A stretch of DNA of 64,000 bases from Chrysomallon squamiferum (taxonomy: Eukaryota > Mollusca > Gastropoda > Neomphalida > Peltospiridae). A program made the position numbers and the translations under genes. Positions 22,621 to 34,700 of this stretch are shown here, piece by piece. The stretch is from positions 5,930,519 through 5,994,518 of the forward strand of contig CM022666.1 in the NCBI GenBank assembly GCA_012295275.1. Reading direction: 5' to 3'. Numbering within the stretch: the first letter of the stretch is position 1; each line of letters begins with the position of its first letter. Below the pieces are notes generated by a model, which saw only the letters and a program-made list of their open reading frames with translations, had not been told where the DNA came from and ran no database searches.

Positions 22621-22830
22621 GTCACATGACTGTCGTGGGGCCCAGCGCATAAGAGGTGTTAGCTTTCAAGTGCTAACGAACCTATTAAACGAACCTATAT
22701 TTGTAACACAATATTTGTATTACAAAGATAATTATTTATTTTACACATGTATACTTATTATTATTTAGTGGTTGAGGACGTGGGAGTTGGCGTTAAATGA
22801 AACACTGTAATTCTTAAATCTTTTAATTTT

Positions 22831-23405
22831 CCCTAACAGGTTTTGTTAGAAATAAATATATGACTCAAACTCTCTATGGAGCATATACAGGATACATCAA
22901 ATTGATCAACAAATCAAACAGAGCATACAGAAACAGGATAATCATTTGTCCCTGCTTCCGCCTTAAACAAAGATAACGCAAAGTTTATTTACCAACATAA
23001 ATGCCTAATAATGGCCGCCAACTCTTCGTCCTACTCGTGTCTTGTCTTTGTTTTTACACACCTTAACTGGCCCAGTTGTTACACAGTCAGTTTAGGGATT
23101 AAGTAAGCACACCCCTACAGACTTAGTGGAGCAGTCTCATCTGCTCAATTCAATTCCTCTTTGCAAGCATGGATTCTCAACTGTAAGGACTTGTGTTTAT
23201 ATTTGTAATACCTTATACAGTCATAGAGATAATAGAATTTATCAACACGTCCCAACCTAGGAACTACACACAAACATCAATGTCTTTATTATAACTGGTG
23301 TTTTTATTGTAATACCCGGTACAAAGTGTTGTAATGAGGACAATGACTTTTGTTTACATAAAACCTCATCGGTGAAATCATTTATTTGAATAGCAAGCTT
23401 GGAAA
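22831..23405. other. Segment present in only one of two duplicated blocks
   Basis: Copy 1 reads directly from CTTAAATCTTTTGATTTGAA (2148) into the FLYWCH-linked block. Here about 575 bases lie between the same two flanks. The segment is less A+T-rich, non-coding, and shows no clear terminal repeats. It is either an insertion in this block or a deletion in the other. Confidence 0.5.
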
Positions 23406-23722
23406 GATCAAATTTGAAAATGTTGTGATTGTAGCCTATAATCCTCTTAACAATTTGATAGAAAACACGTATAGTCCTCTAATCCTCGGACATGGTGCAT
23501 ACTGTAGTGAAAACAAAGTCTATTTGACCACTAAGAATCTACTCAGTGAAAACTTGCAAGTACACAAAGTATGTCCCTCCATTTCTCACCGTTTCTGCGA
23601 CGGACACGCCCGCTGACCTGTCAGAAAGCGTGCCCGCCGTAGACGTGCTTCACAACAGCTTGCTCCGATTAGCACGTTAATTGTTTGTTTTTTCAAGGTT
23701 CAAGATTTCTCACATATCAACC

Positions 23723-24257
23723 ATGGCAGAGTTAAGACAGTCAGAATTTGTTACTTCATCGAGAGGCACTCCACAAATTCTCCTCGATGGATTCCTGTAC
23801 AGCAAAGAGTACAACCCGACAGACAGCACAACACTGGAGATGCCTCAGCAAGACTTGCAAGGGAAAATGTTCAACAGTCGGTGACGTTCTCAAGGAATAT
23901 CTCAGTTCACACCACACCTATCACCAAGAAGATGTCAACCATGTCAGGTTTCTCAGTGCCATGCGCACGAAAGCATGGGAGGAAACAACGCAGATGCACA
24001 CGATTTACGACCATCAAGTGTCAATACAAGATCCCACTCATCTGCCGACCCTACCCTCCTTTAGCAGCATGAGAAGAGCTCTCTGCAGAAAGACAATCCC
24101 TGTGTTACCGCAGACCAGAGCCGAAGTAGATCTTGAAGATGACTGGACCAGGATCACAGATGACGAGCGCTTCCTTCTGTTCAGTGATGGGGAAGAGAGA
24201 CAACAAGATTTAGCCTTGTTCACAGATCAGCAGTTACGAGCCCTTCAAATAAAATAA
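23723..24257 (+). pseudogene. FLYWCH zinc-finger fragment, copy 2
   Basis: Better preserved sister of 2470-3005. The first frame gives MAELRQSEFVTSSRGTPQI then LLDGFLYSKEY. One frameshift near 23840 leads into a second frame, open to the stop at 24257: HWRCLSKTCKGKC, the HHTYHQEDVNH His motif, YRK-type basic region with TIPVLPQTRAEVDLEDDW, and a tail ERFLLFSDGEE plus LALFTDQQLRALQIK. Such tails are typical of FLYWCH proteins found in invertebrate genomes. With its single frameshift this copy is closest to the ancestral protein of about 175 residues. I see no transposase core nearby. Confidence 0.75.
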
Positions 24258-24635
24258 AGACAAAAATAAAAATGAGATTAATAAATCAAATTAAATGAAA
24301 ATCAAAAAATGATAAAAATAAAATAAATAAGAATGAATTTTTTGAAACTAAAATAAATAAATAAATAAAAATAAAACATAATAATTTAAAAAGGTAAAAA
24401 GTAAAGTAAAATAAATAAATGAAAATAAATAAACTAAGAAATAATAAATAAATAAATAAATAAACAATGTAAATTAAAATTTAAAAAATATATAAAAACA
24501 TAAACATGATAAAAATAAAATAAATTAAAACAATAAAATAAATGTGTAAATCATAAAATTTAAATAAATAAAAATGAATAAAAATGATAAAATGTAAAGT
24601 ACAATAAAATTAATTAAATAAATAAAGTCCATAAT
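24258..24635. repeat. A/T simple sequence after FLYWCH copy 2
   Basis: Essentially identical to 3006-3387; part of the duplicated block. Confidence 0.85.
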
Positions 24636-24670
24636 GGATACTCAGTCTGTTGAAACTTTGTTTGGTTAGA
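24634..24670 (-). pseudogene. Possible relic of gene H second exon, second copy
   Basis: Same CTCAGTCTGTTGAAACTTTG relic as at 3388, carried along by the block duplication. Confidence 0.4.
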
Positions 24671-24905
24671 AGTTCAAAGTGAGAAGTGGACAGCATCATA
24701 AACAAAAAAAATAGACATCTACGTGACAACAACATTAGAGACTCAAAATAGTCCAAAACACCCCACCAGTATTTTAGAAACTTATATATTTACTTATTTA
24801 AGCGAAAAGTACCCAACCATTAAAAATAATAAAAACGACAACAGCAATAATAATAATAACAACAATACTACTACTACTACTAATAATAATAATAAAAATT
24901 AGAAG

Positions 24906-24940
<35 letters not shown>

Positions 24941-25265
24941 AATAATAATAATAAAAATTACAACAATAATAATAATAATAAAAATTACAACAATAATAAT
25001 AATGTTAGTTATCTATTCACATTCTGATGTTACCGTTAAATTCAAAGCTGGCAAATTCTCTTCTGGTATTTAGTTAATCCGTCAATTACTCTGAAAGGTT
25101 CTTCAAATTGTTGATGTCGTAATTAACAGTAAACTGATGAATAGCAAAATGTAATAGAGGTATTTCACATTCCTATTGCACGTGTTCGCGAAGAGTAACG
25201 TCCCTTGACAAACTAGACTGGAACTAGTCTGTTTACAAATTGAGGAGCGTAACAGACAGATTGTT

Positions 25266-25870
25266 ATGGGCGACATGACTGGCTTCGTAGCAGACTTTAA
25301 ACTTTGGCAACTAACGTGTACGTATTTCGAATTAGATGGTATAATGTCCGTAGAAAAGGGTCATAATGAAATTTACAGCGGAACGATTCAAATTAAAAAG
25401 CTGTGCAACAACTTGGACAGAGTCTTTGCGACTCGTACCCGAGGGTTTTGATAACGTCAGGTTAAGAGACTATTTCGTAAAAAGTACAAAGAAAATATTT
25501 GTCAGGGATTCCATACACTCGTTTAAAACTTTGAAAATTTATAAGTATTTCTCGTAAGGATATATATAATTTGTTTACTGGAAACACGTGCATGCATAAA
25601 AACTGTAAATACTCTACCATGTCAAAATGTATGTATGCGTCTCAGTATATTATATCTGTATGTGTGTATGTATTTGTGTGTCTATATACATACATTATAT
25701 ACAAACACACACACACATATCTATATATATACATATACATATACATGTATATATATTTTGTTCTGTATGTATACATAGACATAATATTAATATACATAAA
25801 TGCTGTTATTCAGCTGATCATCCCTCGCCTACCTTAATGGGAGCCTGTATGTTTATGTACACACACAGAG
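25266..25870 (+). other. Second copy of unidentified block, with TA/TG tract
   Basis: Repeats 4036-4424 and shows what lies beyond that copy's gap: TGTATG and TATA-rich simple sequence to about 25800. The frames 25571-25837 and 25627-25875 translate this tract. I recognise no protein. Confidence 0.4.
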
Positions 25871-26684
25871 TATAATTGAAAAACCACCTCTCAAAACAAT
25901 TCAGGTCCATATCAAGGGGTAGCAGGTGCCCCTCCCCCACAGACGCACTGCAAACTTTGGCAATAACTTGTTTGTTCAGCAAGTCTTTGATACCATTTAC
26001 AGTCAGAGTATTTACACCTTTGTTGCAGACACATCTCTGACTGAACTCTGACAACATGGCCACATCCTACGTTCTACAGACAAAACGTACAGTAACACGA
26101 TTAATTAAAGCTTCTTTTTTTTTTTTAATGAAGGAAATGTGAGTAACCTTTTCCCTTATAGGCTAAAACCAGTTACTTGTCTAATTGCAGTTACTGTTAG
26201 GTGTAATTAGTACAAACACGCACAAGTATATATAGTTTATGCTTTAAAAAAACTCTTTAAATAAACCATTTATTTTGGAGTAACGTATAACTTTAATGTT
26301 GAAGATTGTACCTTCACTCATATACTCATAAAACTACCTACATACTTGTACAAACCCCTGCTGAGTATTTGTGAATCCAAGCAACAAACACCTCAGCTAG
26401 TTGCAGTAGACTGAATAATTAACATAACTGAAACCATTGTTCTCTGTAGTTATCTGAACCATGATTTTTTTGTTTGGTTATCCTAGGTGTTGTGACAATT
26501 TCCCGTCCCATATTCAGCGTGGGTATACAATCCTCGTTTCTTGTTGTTCACTGGCTTCCCACCTAAAAAAATGTGTCAAACAAATCCTCGTATTTGCAGC
26601 AACATTAAAATCTTTTTCATTTCTGTGTGAAGCGATTACCCACAAAGGTTTCCGATATGCATTTCCCGGACTTCTGCGATTGGA
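25871..26684. other. Unique non-coding DNA
   Basis: Not matched elsewhere in the window and without a recognisable domain. A plus-strand frame (26461-26832) has no motif or codon pattern that I can support. Confidence 0.4.
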
Positions 26685-26835
26685 TCAGTTAATAACTGAA
26701 CAATGGTCATGGCCTCCCATTACAGCATTATTGCTTTTGCCCACCAGTTTGAAAGTGGGGCTAGTTTGCCGAGACCTCGCGATTTGCGTCCTCGAGTTAC
26801 CCAGCAACGGGCACATGCGCAGTGGAATGTGAAAT
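26685..26835. promoter_or_regulatory. GC-richer island with X-box-like and NRF1-like motifs
   Basis: In A+T-rich surroundings this stretch has several CpGs (CCGAGACCTCGCGATTTGCG), the imperfect palindrome GTTACCCAGCAAC resembling an RFX X-box, and CACATGCGCAGTG resembling an NRF1 half site. That combination is typical of promoters, but no adjacent gene is evident. Confidence 0.25.
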
Positions 26836-26922
26836 AACACTATTGCTAAATTACATTGTTTACAATAGCAGTGGGAGACGGACAAATAACGTTTTTAAAT
26901 GATCGTTAATCTTTTGAAAGAG

Positions 26923-27022
<100 letters not shown>

Positions 27023-27420
27023 TCTTTGTATGCATATGAGAGAGGGAGAACAATAAAAAACGAAAGGGAGGAACAGAGAGAAAGAGGGAGAGAGTGATGA
27101 ATAATTAAATGTTCATATTAGTTATACAATAACTGATAGATTTAAATTTGTGTTATTTTTATTATTGTGCAGTATTTGAAAAATAAGATAATAAAAACGT
27201 TTATAAAGGATTGCTGTTTACTCATCGTCGTCGTCGTTGTTATTACTACTACTAATACTACTACAACTACTATTGTTATTATTATTAATTCGAATAGTTT
27301 TTATAAAATCAATACACATTCTACATATATATATATAATTTTTTTATTAAGTCAAATACAATGTATACTAATATAAAAATAAAATAAAATAAACTATTGA
27401 AAAACGCTCGCTAGAGTAAT

Positions 27421-27591
27421 TATGGATACTCAGTCTTTTAAAACATTTCGCTAGAAGTACATGCAACTACGGTGACAACAGCATTAAAGAGAGAGAAAAA
27501 AGTGTTTTAAAAATATATTTTTAAAAATAAGACAAAAACACGCTTAATATAATGATGATGATGATGATGATATTAACACAAAATACTACCG

Positions 27592-27647
<56 letters not shown>

Positions 27648-28425
27648 TAATAATAATAATCACAACAACAATAACAGCAACAGAAACAACAACACTGTTA
27701 GTTTATTCAGTTTCAAAGCAGGCACATTCCTTCACGATATTTAACACACTTCTCTTACTGTTTGTTTACTCTGGAAAGAAAAAAAAGACGTTAATCATAT
27801 ATTTATTATTGCTAGATATATCATTATCTTCTATTTAATTTATGTTACATTACTGGCAACATAAACTGTGCACAAGTCAGAAATAAAAACATAAACGAGA
27901 GTTAATATTTATTAAAAACAAAACAAAAATGGCCATGACGCAATTCAAACTGGGGAAAATGACCCAAGCACCGTGACGTCACTGAACAATGTGGTTATTT
28001 TTTGGTGTTGATCCGACTACTCACAGTTCTACTCACAGCTCTACTCACAGCTCTAAAAAGTGGTGTAAATGAAAAGGAAAATATAATTATAAAAAAGTAT
28101 ACGATATACATAATAAAATTAATCTTTAGAGAGACCTGCAGATATCAAACGACACATTCTCAAATATAAAAGGAGCGGCCGTTTTCATCTTATGTTTAGC
28201 TTAATCCAGCAATTGATTTCGATAATTTCTTCAAGGTGTTACGATCGTAAACAGTAATTAATGACAAATGGGATTTCGGGTTAATTCAGTCTCAGTGAAT
28301 GGCGAAGTGTAATTACTAAATCATTTTGTTTATAATTGTAGGAGATGGAAGAATGAGAAGAATTACTTTTGTAAATGATTCTTAATCTCGTCTGAAAGAG
28401 AATGTCTCTCTGTTTGTTTTAGTAA

Positions 28426-28514
<89 letters not shown>

Positions 28515-28720
28515 ATATAGTACAGAAGGCAATTAATAGATTTATATCTTATTTATTTTATCGCGCAGGATTAAGAAAAGAAAAAAAGAAGATAATAATA
28601 ACAGAAATAAAAACAAAAAATAAACATGTACAAAGGAAAAGAAAGAAAGAAAGATAATCAAAAGAAAGAGAAAAGAGAGAGAGAAGAAAGGAATTGTTAA
28701 ATGACACCAACAATTATGTT
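27421..28720. repeat. Diverged copy of the H-relic block, with internal duplication
   Basis: Begins with an H-exon relic (GGATACTCAGTCTTTTAAAAC), continues with ATG and AAT tracts (27552-27660) and sequence related to 3750-3960. The stretch 28320-28570 resembles 26840-27180, including a microsatellite in the same place, so the segment was duplicated with a period of about 1.45 kb. (AG)n runs 28441-28510. No gene. Confidence 0.5.
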
Positions 28721-28961
28721 TATATTGCACTTTGTAATAGTCACGAAAATAATTTAAAGTTTCTCCAATTTATTATTATTTTATAATTTTTAAATTTTAT
28801 AATTCATTGCTGGCTTTGTTTATTTTAAAAGCTTTGTTATTTATTTTCATTTATTTATTATTTTTAATTTTAAAACATTTTTTGTTTTGGTTGTTCTATT
28901 TTTATTTATTTTTTTTTTTTTTTTTTTTTTTGTTGTTGGGGGTTTTATAAATATTTTTCTG

Positions 28962-29256
28962 TTTTGTTTTGTTCTGTGAAGGAAGAACTGTGGAACAATT
29001 CAAGCGGAACGTACGCTGTCCACTGAACGCACTGTGTAACTAGTTATGTAGATGTTTGCTCTTCTGTATTAATCCTTAAGTGATTGTTGTGACCGATTAC
29101 AATCATTCTATCCATCTATATTATTGTTTATTGCTTTACTGAATGTTCAGTCTTCTCAAGTTCGCCAATTTTGACAAATATCTAACGGTCTGCATTCTAA
29201 TGACCGTACATTAAAGAATACAGCTCACCATTCTTGTTGAAATGGGTATTATTAAA
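28962..29256 (+). repeat. Dispersed repeat R2
   Basis: Core with GGAAGAACTGTGGAACAATT, CGCTGTCCACTGAACGCACT, GTGTAACTAGTTATGTAGA and GTGACCGATTACAATCATTC. Other copies: 30140-30545, 40480-40900, 57465-57800. The longer copies start with GAGTGCTAGGTGTTACTGAC and a GACAAATAACG phrase. Plus orientation in all four; no coding capacity seen. Confidence 0.65.
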
Positions 29257-29639
29257 AAGACACTTTGACAAGGATTCTGGAAAATAGTAGTGGAAATTAA
29301 ACACGGGTTTTATGAATGTTTGCATAATGCGCGTTCACACACAAACGCGTACATGTTAACGTGAAATAACTGAATATTTCAGGATTTACATGTAAAGACT
29401 GGTTTCACTAATTGACTGTAATATATATAACTATGTGATGCGTATATTATTTAAAATATATAGCTAGGATTTGTAAGTTTTGTTGCATTTTCTTATGTTT
29501 TTTCTTTTTTAGATGAAGTTTTTAGATTGCTGTTATTACACAGCCAGGAATATAAAATGTCTCAGAAATATCTGCCTGTGACGGAAGAATTTTCCGCTTG
29601 TAATTGTCACTTGTATCATGACTGTTGATAGGTCTGCCT

Positions 29640-30120
29640 AATAAATCAATAAATAAAAAAATAAAAAAATAAATAAATAAACAAATAAATAAATAAATAA
29701 ATAAAAAAAAAAAAATAAATAAAGTAAAATCAAATCAAAATCAAATGAGACTAAAAAAACAACATAATAATAAAAATCAAATATATGATAAAAAAAAAAT
29801 AATAATAAATAATAAAAATTAAAAAAAAATAAAATAAAATAATTAATTAAGAAAATAAAATAAAATAATTAATTAAGAAAATAAAATAAAATCAATAAAT
29901 AAAGTAAAATGAAAATAAAGTAAAATAAAATAAAATGATACGAATAAAATAAATAAGTATAAAAAATGATAAGAATAAAATAAATAAGTATAAAAAATGG
30001 TAAAAATTAAAGTAAAATAAATAAATCGATCAATCAATAAGTGAAATAAAGTAAAATAAAGTTAAATAAATTATAAACAAAAATAAAAACAAAAACAAAA
30101 TGAAACTTATAAATAAAATT
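29640..30120. repeat. A/T simple sequence
   Basis: Degenerate AAATA/AAAAT tract following an R1 copy (29537-29640). Confidence 0.85.
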
Positions 30121-30139
30121 CTAGTGACTCACAAAAAGC

Positions 30140-30545
30140 CTGCGAATTGCGGGATTAATTACCACCTCGGAGTGCTAGGTGTTACTGACCCTTGTTGTTT
30201 ATCAGAAAGATCTGGCGACACACGTCAAACTGAAAAGTCGGGAGCACGTTGACAAATAACGTGAGAACTGAGATATTTTTCTGTTTTGTTTTGTTCTGTG
30301 AAGGAAGAACTGTGGAACAATTCAAGCGGAACGTACGCTGTCCACTGAACGCACTGTGTAACTAGTTATGTATCTGTTTGCTCTTCTGTAGTAACCCGTA
30401 CGTGATTGTTGTGACCGATTACAGTCATTCTATCCATCTATATTATTCTTTACTGCTATATTGAATGTTCAGACTTCTCAAGTTCGCCAATTTTGACAAA
30501 AATCGAACGGTCTGTATTCTAAAGGGCTTACTCCCATCTTAATTC
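30140..30545 (+). repeat. R2 repeat, long copy
   Basis: Full R2 unit including the 5' section GAGTGCTAGGTGTTACTGAC and GACAAATAACGTGAG. Aligns with 57465-57800 along its length. Confidence 0.65.
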
Positions 30546-30767
30546 CATAACCGGGTTAGTATGGTCTGAAAGTAAGTACGTATAGTTTTGTTTTTAATTA
30601 TTAATTTAACTGGCTATTCAAACTGATCCGTCAATCACCCGATCCATCCGTAGATCCATCAGCTCTTCAACCAACCAATCTGTAAGTCAATAAATTCATT
30701 CCGTTGTTGTTGGTTTTTGTGTCAAAAAAAAAGAAAAAAAGAAAAAAAAAAATTCAAACTTTCAACT

Positions 30768-31250
30768 CTAAGAATCTAAAGTTTGTGTTTTGTGTTCAGA
30801 ATGTAGGTTGTTACTGCAACGAGGACTAACTCTCTGTCTTTCGTATTTGGTGCCAAGATGTTTTGGAGCGTGATCTCGATTTTTTTTTTCCTCCAATGTG
30901 TTGCGTAGTGCTTGTATTTCCTTGGCGAAATTTTGACAGTGAAACAAGTAGTGTTTCATGGTTTCGGAGAGTCCACAGCTGCAGTTGGGTGATTTGGTGT
31001 TGTCATATTTGTATCTGATTGCATTTAAGTTGGTCGAGTAACCAATTCTGGCTTTGGTGAGTTTGTTGTTGTGTAGTTTGTTGGCGAGTGTGAGTTTGGG
31101 TTTTTTGGTGAGTGGTTTGATGTTCAAGTGTCATTTGTTTTTGGTTTTGTTCCATTCGTTTTGTCATAGTTTGTCGTAATGTTTGGCTGCGTTTGAGAGA
31201 ATTTCGTTTATTCCGTAGTCTATGCCTGTGCAGATGTCTTCGTCTTTAAA
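30768..31250 (-). mobile_element. LINE reverse-transcriptase C-terminal fragment
   Basis: Minus strand reads TNLNAIRYKYDNTKSPNCSC then GLSETMKHYLFHC, the SPxCxCG...E(T)xxHxLxxC zinc-knuckle region that follows the reverse transcriptase domain in many non-LTR retrotransposons. Upstream the frame contains two stops (31132-31170) within EWNKTKNK. Reverse transcriptase and endonuclease domains are missing: a 5'-truncated dead copy, as usual for LINEs. The gene-like frame 30768-31127 is its last open part. Confidence 0.8.
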
Positions 31251-31282
31251 ACTGAGTTACTTCAATGGAATGGAATGGAAAA

Positions 31283-31657
31283 AAATTAACGTGCTAATCG
31301 GAGCAAGCTGTTGTGAAGCACGTCTGCGACGGGCACGCTTTCTGACAGGTCAGCGGGCGTGTCCGTCGCACAAAAGAGTTTTGGGTAGGGAAAAGAATGG
31401 GTTCTCGCCACGATTGCAGGACACAAGGGAGTGTCCAGCATATCGGATCGTAACGAGTCGGTACCGAAGTTACTTCAAATGACATCCGCTCTTTTATATT
31501 TAAGCGATGGAATTGAAATTGCGTAACTTTAATTATTACTACAATCACATCCGCTCCTTTTATTGTTTCCGCTAAATTTTCAACTCTATGGCGTTGTTAT
31601 AAAAAGGGCTGCATTTTGGTAATTAAACAACGGCTTGCTGTGATTAGCACGTTAATT
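31283..31657. mobile_element. Candidate MITE with long inverted repeats related to the FLYWCH block
   Basis: Left end AATTAACGTGCTAATC then GGAGCAAGCTGTTGT; the right end in reverse reads AATTAACGTGCTAATC then ACAGCAAGCCGTTGT, about 30 bp with few mismatches. Interior is about 310 bp without coding capacity. The left inner part (GGGCACGCTTTCTGACAGGT and beyond) is the reverse complement of 2340-2430 and 23590-23680, directly upstream of the FLYWCH fragments. This suggests a non-autonomous derivative of the same element. Confidence 0.65.
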
Positions 31658-32340
31658 TTTTTCAAGTTCAAGTTCAAGGTAACTGGAGAAAAAAGTAAGA
31701 GAGCAGACCAGAGAGAAGATCGAAGAAGCGAGCGAAGGAAACGGTCAATACGAAAGTTCAGTCAGGCGGGGAACCAAATGTTTTTGAATGCCATTGTCTT
31801 TACGGACGAGTATGGTAAGCAATTGTCTATTCTTATTTTGATAGGGTGTAATGTGCATTTAACCTGTGCCAATAGAATTTATTATACCTAAAATTTTATT
31901 GTTTTAATCTGTCCTCCGTGCAGATTGTTATTTTGTCCTGGTTCCCCGAATCACCTTACTCGTATGACCTTTCTCATATCATTAATCAAAATTACTTAAA
32001 CGTATGTTTTATGATTGTATAACGTATTATTACCAAGTCACCTATATATCATAATTAAATAATAAACGTGAACCTTAACTGGTGTTGTGTTTTATTTCTC
32101 TAGTGGATAGATAGACTGATTTACATAGATTGCTGTCAATTTAGCGTTTATATTCCTTGTTAGCTGGCCATTAAAGCACCTTGTTACTCTAGACTGAGCC
32201 TTAATAAAATATACAACATGTCTAAAAGTGTGAGCCCTGAGACATTTATGAATTTAGAAATTGATATTTTACTAGGGGCGCCACTATCTAATCTCGCCAG
32301 TTCTGAACACTACTAAGACAAATGCATTTAGTTTTAACAT
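31658..32340. other. Non-coding DNA, no feature recognised
   Basis: A 91-codon plus frame (31616-31891) contains a basic stretch (RADQREDRRSERRKRS) but overlaps the MITE end and has no homologue in the window. I see nothing else supportable. Confidence 0.4.
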
Positions 32341-32557
32341 TACATTTAATAAAACTTTCTGACATGACTGGTTAAATTCTTTCATTTTTCTGTTTTTCCA
32401 TATTCTTGATTTTTCTCCTCTGTCTTCTTTCTTTCTTTCTCTTTATTCTATCTTCTATATCTTTCATGTCTCTGACTGGGTCATTCTCTCTCTCCACGCC
32501 TTCTCTTTATTTTTCTTCTCTAACTTCTTTAGTATTAGACTACAATCCTGTAATCAC

Positions 32558-32757
32558 CTTTTATAAAACTTGGGCCACACTGGATTAAGCTGACATCCAG
32601 TCGCTGAGATGACGTACTCCCGCTGCTGTTTGCTTCCCTCTACAGTGCAGTTGATGTCCAAGTAGGTGCAGTACGTCTCATTGTGTACAAACTGCAGTGT
32701 TGTCAGCTGCTGCTGGTGTAGTTGCAGTGTACGTTCATGACGTTCTATATACGCTGT
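32558..32757 (-). pseudogene. Truncated copy of gene H third exon
   Basis: Nearly identical to H exon 61985-62184 on the minus strand: ERHERTLQLHQQQLTTLQF, HNETYCTYL, then DINCTVEGSKQQREYVIS and QVWPKFYK-like end with the same GTGATT donor. A 15-base in-frame deletion removes VNLGM. The 5' third of the exon is lost at a junction near 32757-32790, beyond which TNF-array flank begins. The 220 bases to the left match H intron DNA, without its long TC expansion. Confidence 0.8.
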
Positions 32758-32915
32758 GCTTAAGTAACATTTAACGACAACTGATAATTTATATCAATCA
32801 CCAGATGCCTTAATTTAGTTCATCTGCGATCCTCTTGTAGCAACAAGCTAATTCTCGACTATCTGTGATTGTACAAGCAACGTTTTTAATGTTAAAGGAA
32901 GAAGACACGTGAACA

Positions 32916-34542
32916 TCATTGAAACTGTTTTCGTTTGATTTGGTCTAGTCTAACATATTCTATTGTGAAGTGAAAAGTTCTCAAAACATGCTCGTTCTCA
33001 TATAGAAAGTCGGACGACGTCCATTTGATGAGAGGCTTCGAAATGTCTGAAAAGTTTGTAAGAAGAAATGACCTTTAAATAATATTTCTATTTTAAATTT
33101 TCAACAGATATAGTTAGTATTACTAATATCTTTCTGTAACTACTAGAAACTAATTTACTGTCATCACTGATATTATCACTAGTAACACTGCTAGTACTGT
33201 TGTTATCACAGTTTCTACCATTATTTCCTTACCAATACTAATAACTAAGTGACTACTTCTACTACTACCAGAATTTTTTTAAGTAACTACTATTATTACT
33301 TCCCCTTTACTACTACAACATTTATTACCAAATCACCTCTTTCAACTGAGAATTACTACTATTAACTATTACTATTTGTTTTCTTACTTTTGTCATATTC
33401 TGCATTCACTTCCATTTGTAGATGAGCCGATGTCTTCACATTGTTCATATTATTCAGACGATCAGCAGCCTCTCTGATCAGCTTAAGATTTTGTTCTGAA
33501 ATATATATATATATGTATGAGTATGTATGTATGTATACATATATACATACGAACAGACACACATACCTTTATACATATATAGACTGGTACGCACGTAAAT
33601 ACAAATACATAGTTATAAAAACTTTTATCAATATTTAAATATATGTGGCTCTGTGTGAATCTTTTTATGTGTGTGTGTGTTTGTTCTGTGTATATAATGT
33701 GTGTGTCATTTTCTTTATGTGTGTGTGTTTGTTCTATGTATATTAATGTGTGTGTCATTTTCTTTATGTGTCTGTGTGTGTATGTATATAATTGTACTTG
33801 TGTACATGTCTTTGTGAACTTCTCACTTTTTGTATGTCTCAGTCTTTATGTTTGTTTATACTTGTGTGTGTTCTGTGATTATGCGACTTTGTGTTTTTAT
33901 GTATGTATGTATGTGTGTGTATATATATCTGTATTAACTTACCACTTTTCTCAGCTTTTGTCTGACTTTCATTCAGTTTCTAAAAAGAAGATTAATAATT
34001 ACTTTGAAACTCGTCCATAATTAACAATTTTAAATTTATAAATATATTTCAGCACTATTATTTTCTCCTTTTTCTTAATTCAAATATTGTTAAACGCATA
34101 TGTATCTTTTTCCTTTTCTTTGTTTTTTCTTTAATTTCATTTATAATGAAGTTAACTTTTTAATATATTTTATATAGAATTTGTCTGTTTCTTAATTTCA
34201 TATTCACATTAAACTTTTTTTCGTTTTTTCATTTAATGTATTTATGGAATATAAGTTTTTAAAATTAAATACAGAATTTACCATTTTCATAATTTCACTG
34301 ATAACGTTTTCTCCATGTCTGTAACAGCAATACGTGATATTGTTCCTGGTTCTATTCGTAGATTTGTCATCACAACAGTTTTCTCCTGGTTTGCACGAGA
34401 TTTTCACACACAGTTCCTTGTCAAACAACAAGACGGTTTCTCTATTCAGGAATTCGTTTAGTGTTAGTGATACAATGAAACTGATGAGGATGAAGTTTAG
34501 TACCATAAGAGAAATGGCAATGGCAGGAAGAAGTGATTTCAT
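32916..34542 (-). pseudogene. TNF-superfamily ligand copy D, TNF domain deleted
   Basis: Exons 34282-34542 (MKSLLPAIAI, anchor and Cys stalk), 33943-33979 and 33388-33495 are intact in size, phase and splice sites. The last exon keeps its acceptor and first codons (33046 to about 33015, KPLIKWTSS) and then jumps into sequence that lies about 570 bases further 3' in copy B. The breakpoint shares GAC on both sides. Reading continues without a stop through about 34 unrelated residues (DFLYENEHVLR...) to TGA at 32916-32918, so a 178-residue membrane protein with stalk but no TNF fold is theoretically encoded. Such a product could not form the normal ligand trimer. Closest relative is copy B. I call it a pseudogene but expression is possible. 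Confidence 0.8.
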
Positions 34543-34669
34543 TTTGTGCAACAGCTTTTAATTCCTTTAGATGTAATCTATAAAACATGACCAAAAGAAA
34601 ACAAAATGTTATTAGTAATGAATAATACCAAGATAAATACACACACACATATATACACACACAGACATG

Positions 34670-34700
<31 letters not shown>

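Noticed and set aside
26461-26832. 123-codon plus-strand frame
   Set aside because: No domain, no homologue in the window and no splice or start context that I can support.
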